Shown here in pieces: positions 29,062 through 41,186 of a stretch of DNA of 64,000 nucleotides. Position numbers and translations under genes: made by a program. The stretch is taken from the NCBI RefSeq assembly GCF_000306255.2, contig NZ_AKWY02000004.1, positions 62,001 through 126,000 on the forward strand, given 5' to 3'. Origin of the DNA: Leptospira noguchii serovar Panama str. CZ214. Lineage in GTDB: Bacteria; Spirochaetota; Leptospiria; Leptospirales; Leptospiraceae. The stretch's first letter is position 1; every line of letters begins with the position of its first letter. Below the pieces are notes generated by a model. It did no database searches. It had not been told where the DNA came from and worked only from the letters and a program-made list of their open reading frames with translations.

Positions 29062-30030
29062 ATGACAGAAAGAGTTAAACTCGGCGTGATCGGAACCGGT
29101 CATATGGGCCAGTACCACGTAAACGTTGCCAAAACCCTTAACGACGCTACCCTAGTTGGAATTTACGACTCGGATTTAGAAAGAGCAAAACAAATCGCAG
29201 AAAAACACAAAACTTTGGCGTTCTCCACAATCGACGAGTTAATTTCAAAAACGGATGCAGTTGTAATTGCAGTTCCTACTTTTTTACATCATGAAATTGC
29301 CAAAAAAGCATTAGAAGCCAACAAACACGTATTAGTTGAAAAACCCATTGCCGAAACTACCAAACAAGCCAAGGAACTCGTAAAAATCGCCGGAGAAAAA
29401 AATCTGGTCCTTCTCGTAGGTCACGTCGAAAGGTTTAACGGAGCAGTATTAGAATTAAGTAAAATTGTAAAAGATCCTTTGTTGATCGAATCGAGGAGAT
29501 TGGCTCCTTCTAATCCTAGAACCAAAGACGTCGGAGTTGTCCTAGACATGATGATTCACGACATTGATATTGTGTTGAATCTGGTAAATTCTCCAGTTAA
29601 AAAACTTTCCGCCTCTGGCACAAAGGTATCATCCGATCACGAAGACGTAGCAAATGTGTTACTTGAATTCGAAAACGGATGTCTCGCAAGTATTACTGCA
29701 TCCAGAGCAACTCAAGCGAAAATTAGAACTTTAAATATCACCCAGAAAGACGTCTATATCATGCTCGATTTTACGGATCAGGAAATCGAATTACATAGAC
29801 AAGCCACTTCGGACATTCTTCTTTTATCCGAGGAGATCAAATACCGCCAGGAATCGATCGTAGAAAAAATATTCGTTCATAAAGACAATCCCCTCAAACA
29901 AGAACATGAACATTTTATTCGTTGTATCAGAAAAGAAATAGAACCTACCGTAAATAGGAATTCGGACGTTTCTACTTTAGAAATCGCTTATCAAATTCTT
30001 TCGGAAATTCACGGAACTTCTAATAAATAA
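29062..30030 (+). CDS. Gfo/Idh/MocA-family NAD(P)-dependent oxidoreductase
   Basis: A 322-residue dehydrogenase. The N-terminal Rossmann fold has VIGTGHMGQYH, then AVVIAVPTFLHHEIA and VLVEKPIAETTKQA with the catalytic Lys of EKP near residue 93. The C-terminal half is the alpha/beta family domain with VGHVERFN. Members oxidise or reduce sugars and nucleotide sugars, or make cofactor-like compounds. Substrate is unknown. AAGGAAG precedes the ATG. It is 24 bases ahead of the YqgE gene and probably co-transcribed. Confidence 0.9.
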   Translation: MTERVKLGVIGTGHMGQYHVNVAKTLNDATLVGIYDSDLERAKQIAEKHKTLAFSTIDELISKTDAVVIAVPTFLHHEIAKKALEANKHVLVEKPIAETTKQAKELVKIAGEKNLVLLVGHVERFNGAVLELSKIVKDPLLIESRRLAPSNPRTKDVGVVLDMMIHDIDIVLNLVNSPVKKLSASGTKVSSDHEDVANVLLEFENGCLASITASRATQAKIRTLNITQKDVYIMLDFTDQEIELHRQATSDILLLSEEIKYRQESIVEKIFVHKDNPLKQEHEHFIRCIRKEIEPTVNRNSDVSTLEIAYQILSEIHGTSNK

Positions 30031-30054
30031 TCCGGTCTAAAGTTGGTTTAAAGT

Positions 30055-30603
<549 letters not shown>

Positions 30604-30807
30604 CGTGAATCCGATTTAGATTGCCTTTTATCTAAAAGAATTTTATATCCCAAAACCTTGGATCCTAAGAACTCAACTTCGTTTCTAAAAAGCGTTCTGA
30701 ACTCAGCACAATGTTTTTTATAATTGCAGTGTTATTGATCCCTATGACGTAAATTTTCATTACAACGTACTCATTCAGTGCAAAAATACTGGAAATTTAT
30801 TATATAG

Positions 30808-30919
30808 TCAACGCGAAGGGGAAGCGATGCGGGAGAACTAAAACCGCGCGCTCAAACTCAGTGTCTCGCTGCTTATGGTAGCCGAATTCTCCCAGGTTTT
30901 TTACTTCTAACTCACGTTA
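30808..30919 (+). repeat. family C repeat element (short copy)
   Basis: It begins GTCAACGCGAAGGGGAAGCG and ends CTCACGTTA. It contains a degenerate hairpin CGCTGCTTATGGTAGCCG. It matches the longer copies at 40439, 45580 and 50318. The rest of the gap 30604-31140 shows no gene. Confidence 0.65.
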
Positions 30920-31140
30920 GTTGTGAGTTGATCACCAAACAATGATTTTATGCAGAAGTTTGTTTTTAAAATCATTACCTTCGAATGATAGAGATTTCTT
31001 AAAAGAAATTGTTTATCTAAAATTTGCAGAATAAAACTCATCGATTCAAATCTTTTAAAATTTTAAATCAGTCCTTAAATCTTTTTAACCTTTACAACAA
31101 AGTTAAAACTTTTAAGATCAATCCATCAAGGGGTTAAGGT

Positions 31141-31428
31141 ATGAAAAAATTTCAAAGCCTGTTTTTTATTTTCACGATTTTAATTTCTTTATTTCTGATT
31201 GAAGATCTTTCCGCAGACGGTTGTTATATTTGTACTTCCGGTTCCACGGATCTTTGCAGAGATTATTGCAGATACACCGGTTCCGATACGTTTGATAACA
31301 GAAAAAAATGTCAAGACAAAGGTTGTAAAGTAGGTGGCACCGCTTCTTGTCCTACGGCTTCTAATTATAAGGTTTGTTCCGCTCAAATAAACGTTTTGAC
31401 ACCTGAACTTTTCGTCTCAAATCGATAA
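31141..31428 (+). CDS. small secreted cysteine-rich protein
   Basis: A 95-residue protein with a clear signal peptide (MKKFQSLFFIFTILISLFL, cleavage probably after SADG or SA). The mature part holds eight cysteines (CYIC, LCRDYC, KKC, GC, SC, VC), an even number that suggests disulphides. The start is ATG preceded by AAGGGG. It has no recognised family; Leptospira encode several such small exported Cys-rich proteins. A terminator follows after a MITE-like element. Confidence 0.8.
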   Translation: MKKFQSLFFIFTILISLFLIEDLSADGCYICTSGSTDLCRDYCRYTGSDTFDNRKKCQDKGCKVGGTASCPTASNYKVCSAQINVLTPELFVSNR

Positions 31429-31441
31429 GGTTCTCAATCAA

Positions 31442-31532
31442 TAGAGTTGTTGAAAAAATTCAAGTTTAACAAAACTGCTTCTGTCAACCGTCTCCGTAAA
31501 ACAGATGGAGAATTAGCTTTTCAACAACTTTA
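31442..31532 (+). repeat. MITE-like family A copy
   Basis: A 91-bp element, TAGAGTTGTTGAAAAAATTC to TTTTCAACAACTTTA, with the interior AACAAAACTGCTTCTGTCAA. It lies 13 bases after the stop codon of the cysteine-rich protein gene. Confidence 0.75.
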
Positions 31533-31552
31533 ATATAAAAAAAATCTAAAAT

Positions 31553-31592
31553 AGACGAAAGCGATCCGTTTTAACGATACTTTCGTCTTTTT
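31553..31592 (+). terminator. Rho-independent terminator
   Basis: AGACGAAAG (31553-31561) pairs with CTTTCGTCT (31580-31588), followed by TTTTG. It terminates the transcript of the cysteine-rich protein gene after the MITE. Confidence 0.75.
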
Positions 31593-31649
31593 GAATCGTT
31601 GTACTTAAAATTCTATCCTGTTTAAAAACGCAATTTCGGTGCCTGGGAG

Positions 31650-32040
31650 TTTTTTTCTAAAAGTAGTAGTTCCTACATTTTATTTTTGAAAATCAAGGTT
31701 CTTTTACTCGAAGAATGATTGAGTTTTCAAAGTTTTACTGTGAAATCTTAATTTGCAGTAGTTCCCACAGATTAAGTCACATTACAAATTTTTAAACATT
31801 CACTTTTGCAATTTAATTTTCATATGAGTTCCCACATTTATTTTTACGGAAAAATCAAAAAGGACATAAAATTTCGCACAAAAGAAATGATACAAAATAA
31901 CGTAAGTTCTTCGGCCTTAGAAATCCATAATTCATTTTTCTGCAAAAAGTTAGGATTTGAACTTTACAAATCAATTTCTAAATGTGGGAACTACTGCAAA
32001 TCGCGATTTTACAAACAAATTCTAAAGTTGTAAAAGTACA
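31650..32040. repeat. GTGGGAAC-family cores in both orientations
   Basis: Inverted cores lie near 31665 (GTAGTTCCTACA), 31755 (GCAGTAGTTCCCACAG) and 31830 (GAGTTCCCACA). A full forward unit (31933-32035) has GTGGGAACTACTGCA at 31984. Forward and reverse copies make a 330-bp imperfect inverted repeat. No gene is seen. Confidence 0.7.
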
Positions 32041-32098
32041 TTAAAAAAATTTTTCTAATTTTCTTCACGAATTCGCGTTAAAATAACAAAACTAAATT

Positions 32099-34632
<2,534 letters not shown>

Positions 34633-34636
<4 letters not shown>

Positions 34637-35424
34637 CTTTTTTTAGCAGAAACTTTTCTTTTTGTAGAAGTATGTTTGGATACGGACTTTTTTACTGAGG
34701 AAGGATTTTTCGGTTTATTTAAGGATTTTTTTTTCTTTCCATACATTTCTTTAATAATACGTCCATCATTCATTTCTAATATACGATCTGCAAGTTCCGC
34801 AACAGAACGATCATGAGTAACTACGATCAAAGTAGAAGATGTTTTTTGATTCAACTCTGCAAGTAAATTCATCACTGTTTCACCGTTTTTTTTATCCAAG
34901 TTAGCCGTAGGTTCATCTGCAAAAAGAATTTTAGGATTGTGTATAAAAGATCTTGCAATTGCGATCCTTTGTTCTTCTCCTCCAGAAAGTTGTCCTGGAA
35001 AGTTGGACGCTCTTTCTTTCATAGAAACTTTTTCCAACCAAGTCAAAGCTCGATCTTTAATTTCCGTAGAACTCAATTTCGAATTTAAAACGAGAGGTAA
35101 CGATACGTTCTCTAACGCATTGAGAGATTTTATCAGCTGAAAATTTTGAAAGATAAAACCTATTTTCTCCCCTCTCAATCTAGCAAGTTCGTCTTCGTCT
35201 TTTTTAAGAAGTGGAATGTCGTCTAACATGATTTCTCCGCTGTCAGGACGATCTAAACCAGCTGAAATTGCAAGTAAAGTAGACTTTCCAGAACCGGAAG
35301 GCCCTATGATCGCTATGAATTCTCCCTCTTCGATCTGAAATGAAATGTCTTTTAACACTTCTATTTTTTTTCCGGAAACTAAATAAGACTTATTTAAATT
35401 TTTTACTTGTAACAAACCTAACAC
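34633..35424 (-). CDS. LolD/MacB-type ABC transporter ATP-binding protein
   Basis: A 263-residue ATPase with Walker A GPSGSGKST near residue 41, signature LSGGEEQRIAIARS near 145 and Walker B ILFADEPTANLD near 165. A Lys-rich basic tail of about 35 residues (KKKKSLNKPKNPSSVKKS...) follows the core, longer than in typical LolD. It is the first gene of a two-gene unit with the FtsX-like permease, overlapping by four bases. Pairing and sequence type place it in the LolD/MacB family. Confidence 0.92.
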
Positions 35425-35717
35425 CTTTCCTTATCGGATTAAAAAAAGAAATAAATTTCCAAATGTTTTACTATCATAGATTGGAAACCCGCTTTTAAAA
35501 AAGTATTCCATTTAAAACAAAAGATTCGATTTTTTTTAAAAAAAATTCTACTGATTTCTGATCAACGTCGGCTAATTTTTTTTGACTCTAAACTACCTGG
35601 TTTTTATAACGTAATCTCCAATTCGCCGCGAAGGAATGTTGTTGGATCTCGTTTCTTCGCGGATTTATTGACACACTGTAAATAAAACAAAACTTTATGG
35701 ATAAATCTGGGAGTAAA

Positions 35718-35885
35718 ATGTATCTACTCGAAGAACAACAAACACAACCGAAAGGAGACCTCATCTTGATTTGCGCCGGATGCAGATCAAAAGTCGCACA
35801 ACTTTACCAATATGATCTTTGTAAATCTTGTTTGAGTAAAACATTTCAAAGATTGATTAAGGTCATAGACTCAGTCAGAAAATAA
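35718..35885 (+). CDS. small zinc-ribbon-like protein
   Basis: A 55-residue protein with CAGC near residue 20 and CKSC near 36, consistent with a CxxC-N-CxxC zinc ribbon. The start is ATG 35718, chosen for the GGGAG about six bases upstream; an ATG at 35697 gives seven extra residues. It ends eight bases before leuS, so the two are probably co-transcribed. The family is unknown to me, and a nucleic-acid-binding role is only a guess from the fold. Confidence 0.65.
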   Translation: MYLLEEQQTQPKGDLILICAGCRSKVAQLYQYDLCKSCLSKTFQRLIKVIDSVRK

Positions 35886-35893
35886 GGATCGAA

Positions 35894-38485
35894 ATGCAAT
35901 ATCCGTTTCAAGAAGTAGAATCTTTTTGGCAAAAATTTTGGGAAGAACATAAAAGTTTTCAAACAAACATCCGGTCTTCTAAACCGAAATTCTACTGCTT
36001 GGATATGTTTCCTTATCCTTCCGGAGCTGGACTACACGTAGGTCATCCGGAAGGATATACGGCAACAGACATTCTTTCCCGTTTCAAAAGAATGAAAGGT
36101 TTTGAAGTTCTTCATCCTATGGGTTGGGATGCGTTCGGACTTCCTGCAGAACGTTATGCGATGCAGACCGGAATTCATCCTGCGATCACTACAAAAAACA
36201 ATATCGATAATTTCCGTAGGCAGATTCAGATGATAGGCCTTTCCTACGACTGGTCTCGTGAATTATCCACAACCGATCCGGATTATTATAAATTCACTCA
36301 GTGGATCTTTATCCAACTTTATCAATCCTGGTTTAATCCTGAATTGAATAAAGCGGAATCCATAAACGAACTCATCCGTAGATTTTCCAACCAAGGTTCA
36401 AGTGGTCTAGACTATAGACAATTCAACTCTGAAGAATGGAAAGAGTTTTCTCCGATCGAAAAAGAGAAAATACTTTCCGATTTTAGATTGGTTTATCAGG
36501 CAGAAATCCCTGTCAATTGGTGCGAAGGGCTTGGAACCGTTCTTGCAAACGAAGAAGTAGAAGAATGGGTCGGCAAAGGTTACGAAGTAGTTCGTAAACC
36601 GATGCGTCAGTATATGATGAGAATTACCGCATACGCCGACCGTCTTTTAGAAGACCTCAAACTAGTCGAGTGGCCGTCTTCTACTTTAGAGATGCAAAAA
36701 AATTGGATCGGCAAAAGCGAGGGGCTTGAGATCATATTTCCATTTCCAAAACCTCTGCAAAGCGGCTTAGAAGGGATCCGAATTTTTACCACAAGACCGG
36801 ATACAATTTTTGGAGTGACTTACATGGTAGTAGCTCCGGAACATCCGATCGTTTCCGAAATAACAACTCCAGAACAAAAACAAAAAGTGGAAGAGTACCA
36901 AAAGGTTTCTTCTTTAAAAAGTGATTTGGATCGGATGGAATTGAATAAAGAAAAAACAGGAGTTTTCACAGGAGCTTTTGTTCTCAATCCTGCAGATTCT
37001 TCCCAAAAAATTCCAGTTTGGATCAGCGACTACGTGTTATACGGATATGGAACTGGAGCAATCATGGCAGTTCCGGCTCACGACCAAAGAGACTTTGAAT
37101 TTGCAAAAACCTTTGGACTTAAAATTCTTCCGGTTATCGAAGGTGAAATTTCGGACGCGGCATTCGATTCTAAAACTTCTATTTGTATCAATTCTTCTTC
37201 TTCCGAAATTTCGATCAATGGATTGGACTATTCTTCTGCTTCTTCTAAAATTATTTCTTGGGCAGAATCCAAAAAGATCGGTAAGAAAAAAATACAATTT
37301 AAACTGAGGGATTGGCTATTTGCAAGACAGAGATACTGGGGAGAACCAATCCCATTGGTTCATTATCCTTCCGGTGTAACAAAGCCAATTCCGGAATCAG
37401 AACTTCCATTAGTACTTCCTAATTTAGAAGAATTTAAACCTTCTGGTACGGGAGAATCCCCCCTTGCACTCGCCAAAGATTGGCTTCAATACAAAGACCC
37501 CGAAACCGGAGAAATTGGAACGAGAGAAACAAATACTATGCCTCAGTGGGCCGGTTCTTGTTGGTATTATCTCCGTTATATCGATCCTAAAAACGGAAAG
37601 TTTCTTTGTGATCCCGAATTAGAAAAGAAATGGATGCCGGTTAATCTTTACGTTGGTGGTTCAGAACACGCAGTACTTCACCTTCTTTATTCTAGATTTT
37701 GGCATAAATTTTTATTTGATATCGAAGTTGTTTCTACCAAAGAACCGTTCGACAAACTGATCCATCAAGGTTTAATTTTAGGAGAAGACAAACGTAAGAT
37801 GTCTAAATCTCTCGGTAACGTTGTCAATCCGGATGACGTAATTAGAGAATACGGCGCCGATAGTCTTAGGCTCTTTGAGATGTTTATGGGTCCTTTAGAA
37901 ATGGTTAAACCTTGGAGCACCAGAGGTGTAGAAGGTGTATTCCGTTTTTTGAATAGAGTTTGGAGACTCTTTCATTCCGGTCCACAAGAATCTTTTCGTT
38001 TAGATGATATTGAACCTACTCCAGAAGAGCTGAAAATTCTTCATAAAACGATTCAAAAAATCAGCGAAGATATTCCAAATTTTTCTTTTAACACCGCGAT
38101 TGCACAACTGATGATTTTTGTGAACGAATTTACTCCTTTAGAAAGAAGACCTAAAAAAGTTTTAGAATCTTTTATTCTTTTGTTGGCTCCGTTTGCTCCT
38201 CACATTGCAGAAGAACTTTGGAAACGTTCCGGTAAAACTAATTCCCTTTCTTATGAAAAATTTCCGGAAGCAGATCCTCAATATCTTGTTGAGTCTGAAA
38301 TTTTAATCGTGGTCCAAGTCAACGGGAAGTTAAGAGATGAATTCAAAGCCCCTAAAGACATTTTACAATCGGACGCTATTTCGATGGCTAAAAATTTAGA
38401 TAAGATCAAAGGAATTTTAGAAGGAAAAACAATTCGTAAAGAAATTTATGTTCCTGGAAAATTAGTCAATCTTGTGATTAGTTGA
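35894..38485 (+). CDS. leuS: leucyl-tRNA synthetase
   Basis: An 863-residue class I aminoacyl-tRNA synthetase. The HIGH-type motif is YPSGAGLHVGHPEG near residue 45. KMSKS (EDKRKMSKSLGN) lies near residue 634. An editing domain between them has GTGAIMAVPAHDQRDFEFA. Length and domain order are standard for bacterial LeuS. The last eight bases overlap an opposite small ORF. Confidence 0.99.
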   Translation: MQYPFQEVESFWQKFWEEHKSFQTNIRSSKPKFYCLDMFPYPSGAGLHVGHPEGYTATDILSRFKRMKGFEVLHPMGWDAFGLPAERYAMQTGIHPAITTKNNIDNFRRQIQMIGLSYDWSRELSTTDPDYYKFTQWIFIQLYQSWFNPELNKAESINELIRRFSNQGSSGLDYRQFNSEEWKEFSPIEKEKILSDFRLVYQAEIPVNWCEGLGTVLANEEVEEWVGKGYEVVRKPMRQYMMRITAYADRLLEDLKLVEWPSSTLEMQKNWIGKSEGLEIIFPFPKPLQSGLEGIRIFTTRPDTIFGVTYMVVAPEHPIVSEITTPEQKQKVEEYQKVSSLKSDLDRMELNKEKTGVFTGAFVLNPADSSQKIPVWISDYVLYGYGTGAIMAVPAHDQRDFEFAKTFGLKILPVIEGEISDAAFDSKTSICINSSSSEISINGLDYSSASSKIISWAESKKIGKKKIQFKLRDWLFARQRYWGEPIPLVHYPSGVTKPIPESELPLVLPNLEEFKPSGTGESPLALAKDWLQYKDPETGEIGTRETNTMPQWAGSCWYYLRYIDPKNGKFLCDPELEKKWMPVNLYVGGSEHAVLHLLYSRFWHKFLFDIEVVSTKEPFDKLIHQGLILGEDKRKMSKSLGNVVNPDDVIREYGADSLRLFEMFMGPLEMVKPWSTRGVEGVFRFLNRVWRLFHSGPQESFRLDDIEPTPEELKILHKTIQKISEDIPNFSFNTAIAQLMIFVNEFTPLERRPKKVLESFILLLAPFAPHIAEELWKRSGKTNSLSYEKFPEADPQYLVESEILIVVQVNGKLRDEFKAPKDILQSDAISMAKNLDKIKGILEGKTIRKEIYVPGKLVNLVIS

Positions 38486-38675
38486 AGGGATGTAGGATTT
38501 GAAACATAGAAAAGTCAGCAATATCCTTGAGCTTTTCCACTCTTTCAAACAACTCTCTCTCGTTCCAAAAATAGAAGTCTTGTATATCTCTCTCTAAGGT
38601 ATATTTTATTTTTCTAATATTTCTTTGTATATCCTTTACTCTCTCATATTCCTCGTCAATCGACTCACTTTTCAT
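38478..38675 (-). CDS. possible small helical protein
   Basis: A 65-residue frame rich in Glu, Lys, Arg and Asp (for example DEEYERVKDIQRNIRKIKY) that would form amphipathic helix. ATG start; no strong RBS (a GGGTTGAACA stretch lies upstream). It runs into the end of leuS by eight bases. No recognised family. It could be a real small gene or a chance frame at the edge of the accessory patch. Confidence 0.3.
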   Translation of the reverse strand: MKSESIDEEYERVKDIQRNIRKIKYTLERDIQDFYFWNERELFERVEKLKDIADFSMFQILHPFN

Positions 38676-38747
38676 TGTTCAACCCATGACTTTTCGCATT
38701 CGTCTATCGTAGTATATGTTGCTCAAACATGTCGTTAAAACGAAGTT

Positions 38748-38988
38748 CCGGACACTCCCTATTTAAGTTTCACTGGGAAGGTGCATTGCAGTTGCTTTCA
38801 AGAAGAAGATACACAACTCAATTGAAAATTTGCAAAAGGATTTGGATCGATTCGTAGAACGAACGTATTAAGGCAAGTATTATTTTGGGAAAGCTCCGAT
38901 ACAAACATTTCTGACGCGAAAAAATTAGCTAAGAATAAACATCTCGATAACTTACAACTTTCGTTATAAACAGGAATGGAGTGTCTGG
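38748..38988 (+). mobile_element. internally deleted IS481-like element relic
   Basis: CCGGACACTCC (38748-38758) and GGAGTGTCTGG (38978-38988) are imperfect inverted ends, 241 bp apart. Between them the frame near 38800-38920 reads AFKKKIHNSIENLQKDLDRF, then VERTY-stop-GKYYFGKAPIQTFL. This resembles the C-terminal end of IS481-type transposases (...ERTHQGK...G.TPMQTF...). A stop and frameshifts interrupt it. The rest of the transposase is gone. Confidence 0.6.
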
Positions 38989-39051
38989 TCTTATCTTGAC
39001 TATTGACTGCGCTAATAGAATCTTTCCGAATCACACTTAAAAAATCTAATA

Positions 39052-39486
39052 TTATCTACTCTGCACGTCTTTACAAACCAAACTACCAATAAACGTGCCC
39101 ATGTTAATGTCTGTCTTCCATCCAGTTTCTATCTCTTCGCATTTTACCAAGTCCAAATCGTCAGCACAATCAGAGATGTCTTTCGACTTATATCTATCAT
39201 ACAGACCGAAAGCTTCAAACCTTACAAATATCGTCGCCATTAAGAAAAATATATTGCCAGTTTCTTTCGAAAGTACGCGCATGTTCGGGTCCGGATTGTT
39301 GTCTTTTGGATCATAGGTATATTTTACAAATCCACAACTATACATCTTTATTAATATTCTTTCTGTTATGATTTGGTTTGCTTCGGCTCCTGAAATCGTT
39401 CCAGGCTCGTCAATCATACAATTTCCTTGGACCGAAATATATATTAATAAAAAAGAATATATAAATAGATAAATAAACCTTCTCAT
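39052..39486 (-). CDS. putative exported small lipoprotein
   Basis: About 144 residues. An N-terminal hydrophobic stretch (FIYLFIYSFLLIYISV) is followed by QGNC, a loose lipoprotein-type cleavage site. Further cysteines are paired late in the chain (CADDLDLVKCEE). ATG 39486 is taken; in-frame starts at 39492 (ATG) and 39498 (TTG) also exist, and a GGAAA lies eight bases before 39486. It resembles the many small Leptospira lipoproteins of unknown function, but I cannot name a family. It lies in the accessory patch. Confidence 0.6.
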   Translation of the reverse strand: MRRFIYLFIYSFLLIYISVQGNCMIDEPGTISGAEANQIITERILIKMYSCGFVKYTYDPKDNNPDPNMRVLSKETGNIFFLMATIFVRFEAFGLYDRYKSKDISDCADDLDLVKCEEIETGWKTDINMGTFIGSLVCKDVQSR

Positions 39487-39545
39487 ATCCATTTCCAATT
39501 TCTCTTATCTCTCCCTTTTTCAAAGGCTGTGCAGGTTCAAATCAC

Positions 39546-39571
39546 AAAAAAAAGCCCGGTATTCACCGGGC
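39546..39571 (-). terminator. Rho-independent terminator (minus strand)
   Basis: Read on the minus strand: GCCCGGT (39571-39565), loop GAAT, ACCGGGC (39560-39554), then eight T. A 7-bp GC stem with a clean T-run is a strong intrinsic terminator for the small gene ending at 39634. Confidence 0.85.
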
Positions 39572-39633
39572 AAATCCTTGCTGATCTTCACATTTTTAGT
39601 ATTACGTTTTACTAAAGTTTAATAAACATAAAC

Positions 39634-39825
39634 TCACATACGTTTAAAAAGCAATTCCTCAACCTTCTCCAAGTCCTCTGGGGGCACTTCTACTTTCACA
39701 AGTACGTCAGTAATCGGATCAAAATACACACACGTAACCTCAGGAAACCAAGGTATATCTACATACATCTTTTGACCCGTTACTTTGTTTCGTACTGCTT
39801 CACCCAACATGTAACTATTTTTCAT
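39634..39825 (-). CDS. small DUF2158/YodC-like protein
   Basis: A 63-residue protein, MKNSYMLGEAVRNKV then TGQKMYVDIPWFPEVTC. The pattern of a short beta-rich module with VTCVYFD and a C-terminal helix resembles the DUF2158/YodC group (GDxVxLKSGGxxM...VxCxWF). The start is set by GGAG six bases before ATG 39825. A strong terminator lies 60 bases downstream. The family link is tentative and the function unknown. Confidence 0.55.
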   Translation of the reverse strand: MKNSYMLGEAVRNKVTGQKMYVDIPWFPEVTCVYFDPITDVLVKVEVPPEDLEKVEELLFKRM

Positions 39826-40089
39826 TTCATTCTCCATCATATTTGCTTTTCTCAAAAATTAGGGTTCAACGTTAAAACGATTTGCTTCGTATATACTTAA
39901 CGTTGTCAGCTTTTGCAAAAGTGATTCAATAAATATATTTTTAGCACAAAAAAGATCCTTGAATTAATTTGTGATTTAAGTACATTCATATATTCACAAA
40001 TATGAACTCCTTTCCTATTTTTATGTCTATCACATTTTATGACGAAACTAAAAAAAATGTGTCAATATCCAAATGAACTTCGTGTTCTG

Positions 40090-40430
40090 TTTCTGACTTT
40101 CATTGGCTCTGGCTTTTTATCATAGAAAATCTTATCCTCGTCTTTCTCTGGAAATTTTCCCCGAAATAAGTTTTACATACTTTCAAAATTCTAAAAGTAA
40201 AATGGTTACTATTTTTGAAACTTGAGAAAAAGAAAGTTCGTCCCTACTTACTGGGAAAATACTATCATATCAAAGTTATGTTAGTAAACAATATTACTTG
40301 GGGTGCATCCAGAATTCATTCCGAACTTCTTTTACTTGGATACAATATTTCTCTATCTTCCGTTAAAAGAATCATTCGAAAAATTCAAAAACGAAATAAT
40401 CCTTTCAAAGACAACCGCTTGTGGTGAAAA
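40090..40430 (+). pseudogene. transposase N-terminal relic
   Basis: The plus-strand frame gives KLEKKKVRPYLLGKYYHIKV and NITWGASRIHSELLLLGYNI, then SLSSVKRIIRK. This matches the N-terminal region of IS-type rve transposases (RP....NP.WGA.RIHGELLKLG..VS..TV...). Upstream sequence (near 40120, IIENLILVFLWKFSPK) fits an earlier part of the same protein with a shift. It is cut off at 40427 just before a family C element. The catalytic core is missing. Confidence 0.5.
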
Positions 40431-40438
40431 ATCTAATT

Positions 40439-40615
40439 TAACGTGTAAATTCGGTATAACGCGAAAGGGATCGATGCGGGGTCGATAAATTGAAATCTAC
40501 GATGATAAGTAGTATAACGTTCCTATATACAATTTATTGACCAGAGCTGAGAGCCCGGTCCGGCTGCTTATGGCAGCCGGATTCGCCCAGGTTTTCTTAC
40601 GTCGAACTCACGTTA
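40439..40615 (+). repeat. family C repeat element with strong hairpin
   Basis: A 177-bp element, TAACGTGTAAATTCG to ACTCACGTTA. It holds a perfect 8-bp hairpin: CCGGCTGC (40560-40567), loop TTATG, GCAGCCGG (40573-40580). GAGAGCCCGG precedes it and ATTCGCCCAGG follows. The GC-rich middle stands out from AT-rich surroundings. Homologous to 45580-45751 and 50318-50583 in reverse. Bases 40616-40850 hold nothing recognised. Confidence 0.8.
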
Positions 40616-40850
40616 ATTTATCAAACCAAAGAATATACAATTACAACTGCTTTCTGTAGAATTCAAACCATTTACGGGACTACTTTTTATCTCTCGTCTT
40701 CATTCATATCGCGTCCAGAAAAATTGTTCATCACAGGCGACGGTTTTTGGACTATGACACGTTAGGCGGAATAGGTTAAAATCCTTTGATTTTCACAAAA
40801 TATATTTGAAAAAAAGGGTTCGCAATGGCTGCAATGCCGGAATACTGTGG

Positions 40851-40878
40851 TTGACATTGTAGCTACGGTGACTACTAT
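40851..40878 (+). promoter_or_regulatory. vapBC promoter with palindromic operator candidate
   Basis: TTGACA (40851-40856), 16 bases, TACTAT (40873-40878) is a good sigma-70-type pair. The perfect palindrome GTAGCTAC (40859-40866) lies in the spacer and is a candidate binding site for the antitoxin-toxin complex. The expected start of transcription falls near the antitoxin ATG at 40885. Confidence 0.6.
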
Positions 40879-40884
40879 TTTCTT

Positions 40885-41184
40885 ATGAAGTCCATTGGGA
40901 TCAAAGATTTAAAAAACAATCTTAGTAGTTACCTCGAATTTGTAAAAAAAGGGGAAACTATTATTATTTACGATAGGAATAACCCTATTGCCGAAATCAG
41001 AAAGTTTCTTAAAGCTGATAATAGAACTGACTTATTTATCAAAGAGGCTTCAGAAAATAATTCCCTCATTCCTGCGAAGCAGTTCAAAAAAATTAAATTC
41101 CGTAAATTTAGATCCTCAAAGACTATTTCAAAGACGGAAATTTCAAACACTTGGAAAACAATCTATAACGAAGAGAGAAATTAA
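40885..41184 (+). CDS. vapB: type II antitoxin, Phd/YefM-like (VapB)
   Basis: A 99-residue antitoxin. The N-terminus MKSIGIKDLKNNLSSYLEFV with GETIIIYDRNNPIAEIRK is the Phd/YefM fold that dimerises and binds DNA. The C-terminal half is basic and flexible, the part that usually wraps the toxin. It sits two bases before the PIN toxin gene. It would repress its own promoter together with the toxin. Typical of VapBC modules, several of which are known in Leptospira. Confidence 0.85.
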   Translation: MKSIGIKDLKNNLSSYLEFVKKGETIIIYDRNNPIAEIRKFLKADNRTDLFIKEASENNSLIPAKQFKKIKFRKFRSSKTISKTEISNTWKTIYNEERN

Positions 41185-41186
41185 AT

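Noticed and set aside
31806..32033. 75-residue ORF across the GTGGGAAC unit
   Set aside because: Most of it is repeat sequence; no RBS or recognisable protein feature.
38798..39034. Minus-strand 78-residue ORF
   Set aside because: It is antisense to the IS481-like relic and has no RBS.
39515..39545. tRNA-like GGTTCAAATC stretch
   Set aside because: No acceptor stem or matching arms; it is followed by A-runs and the minus-strand terminator.
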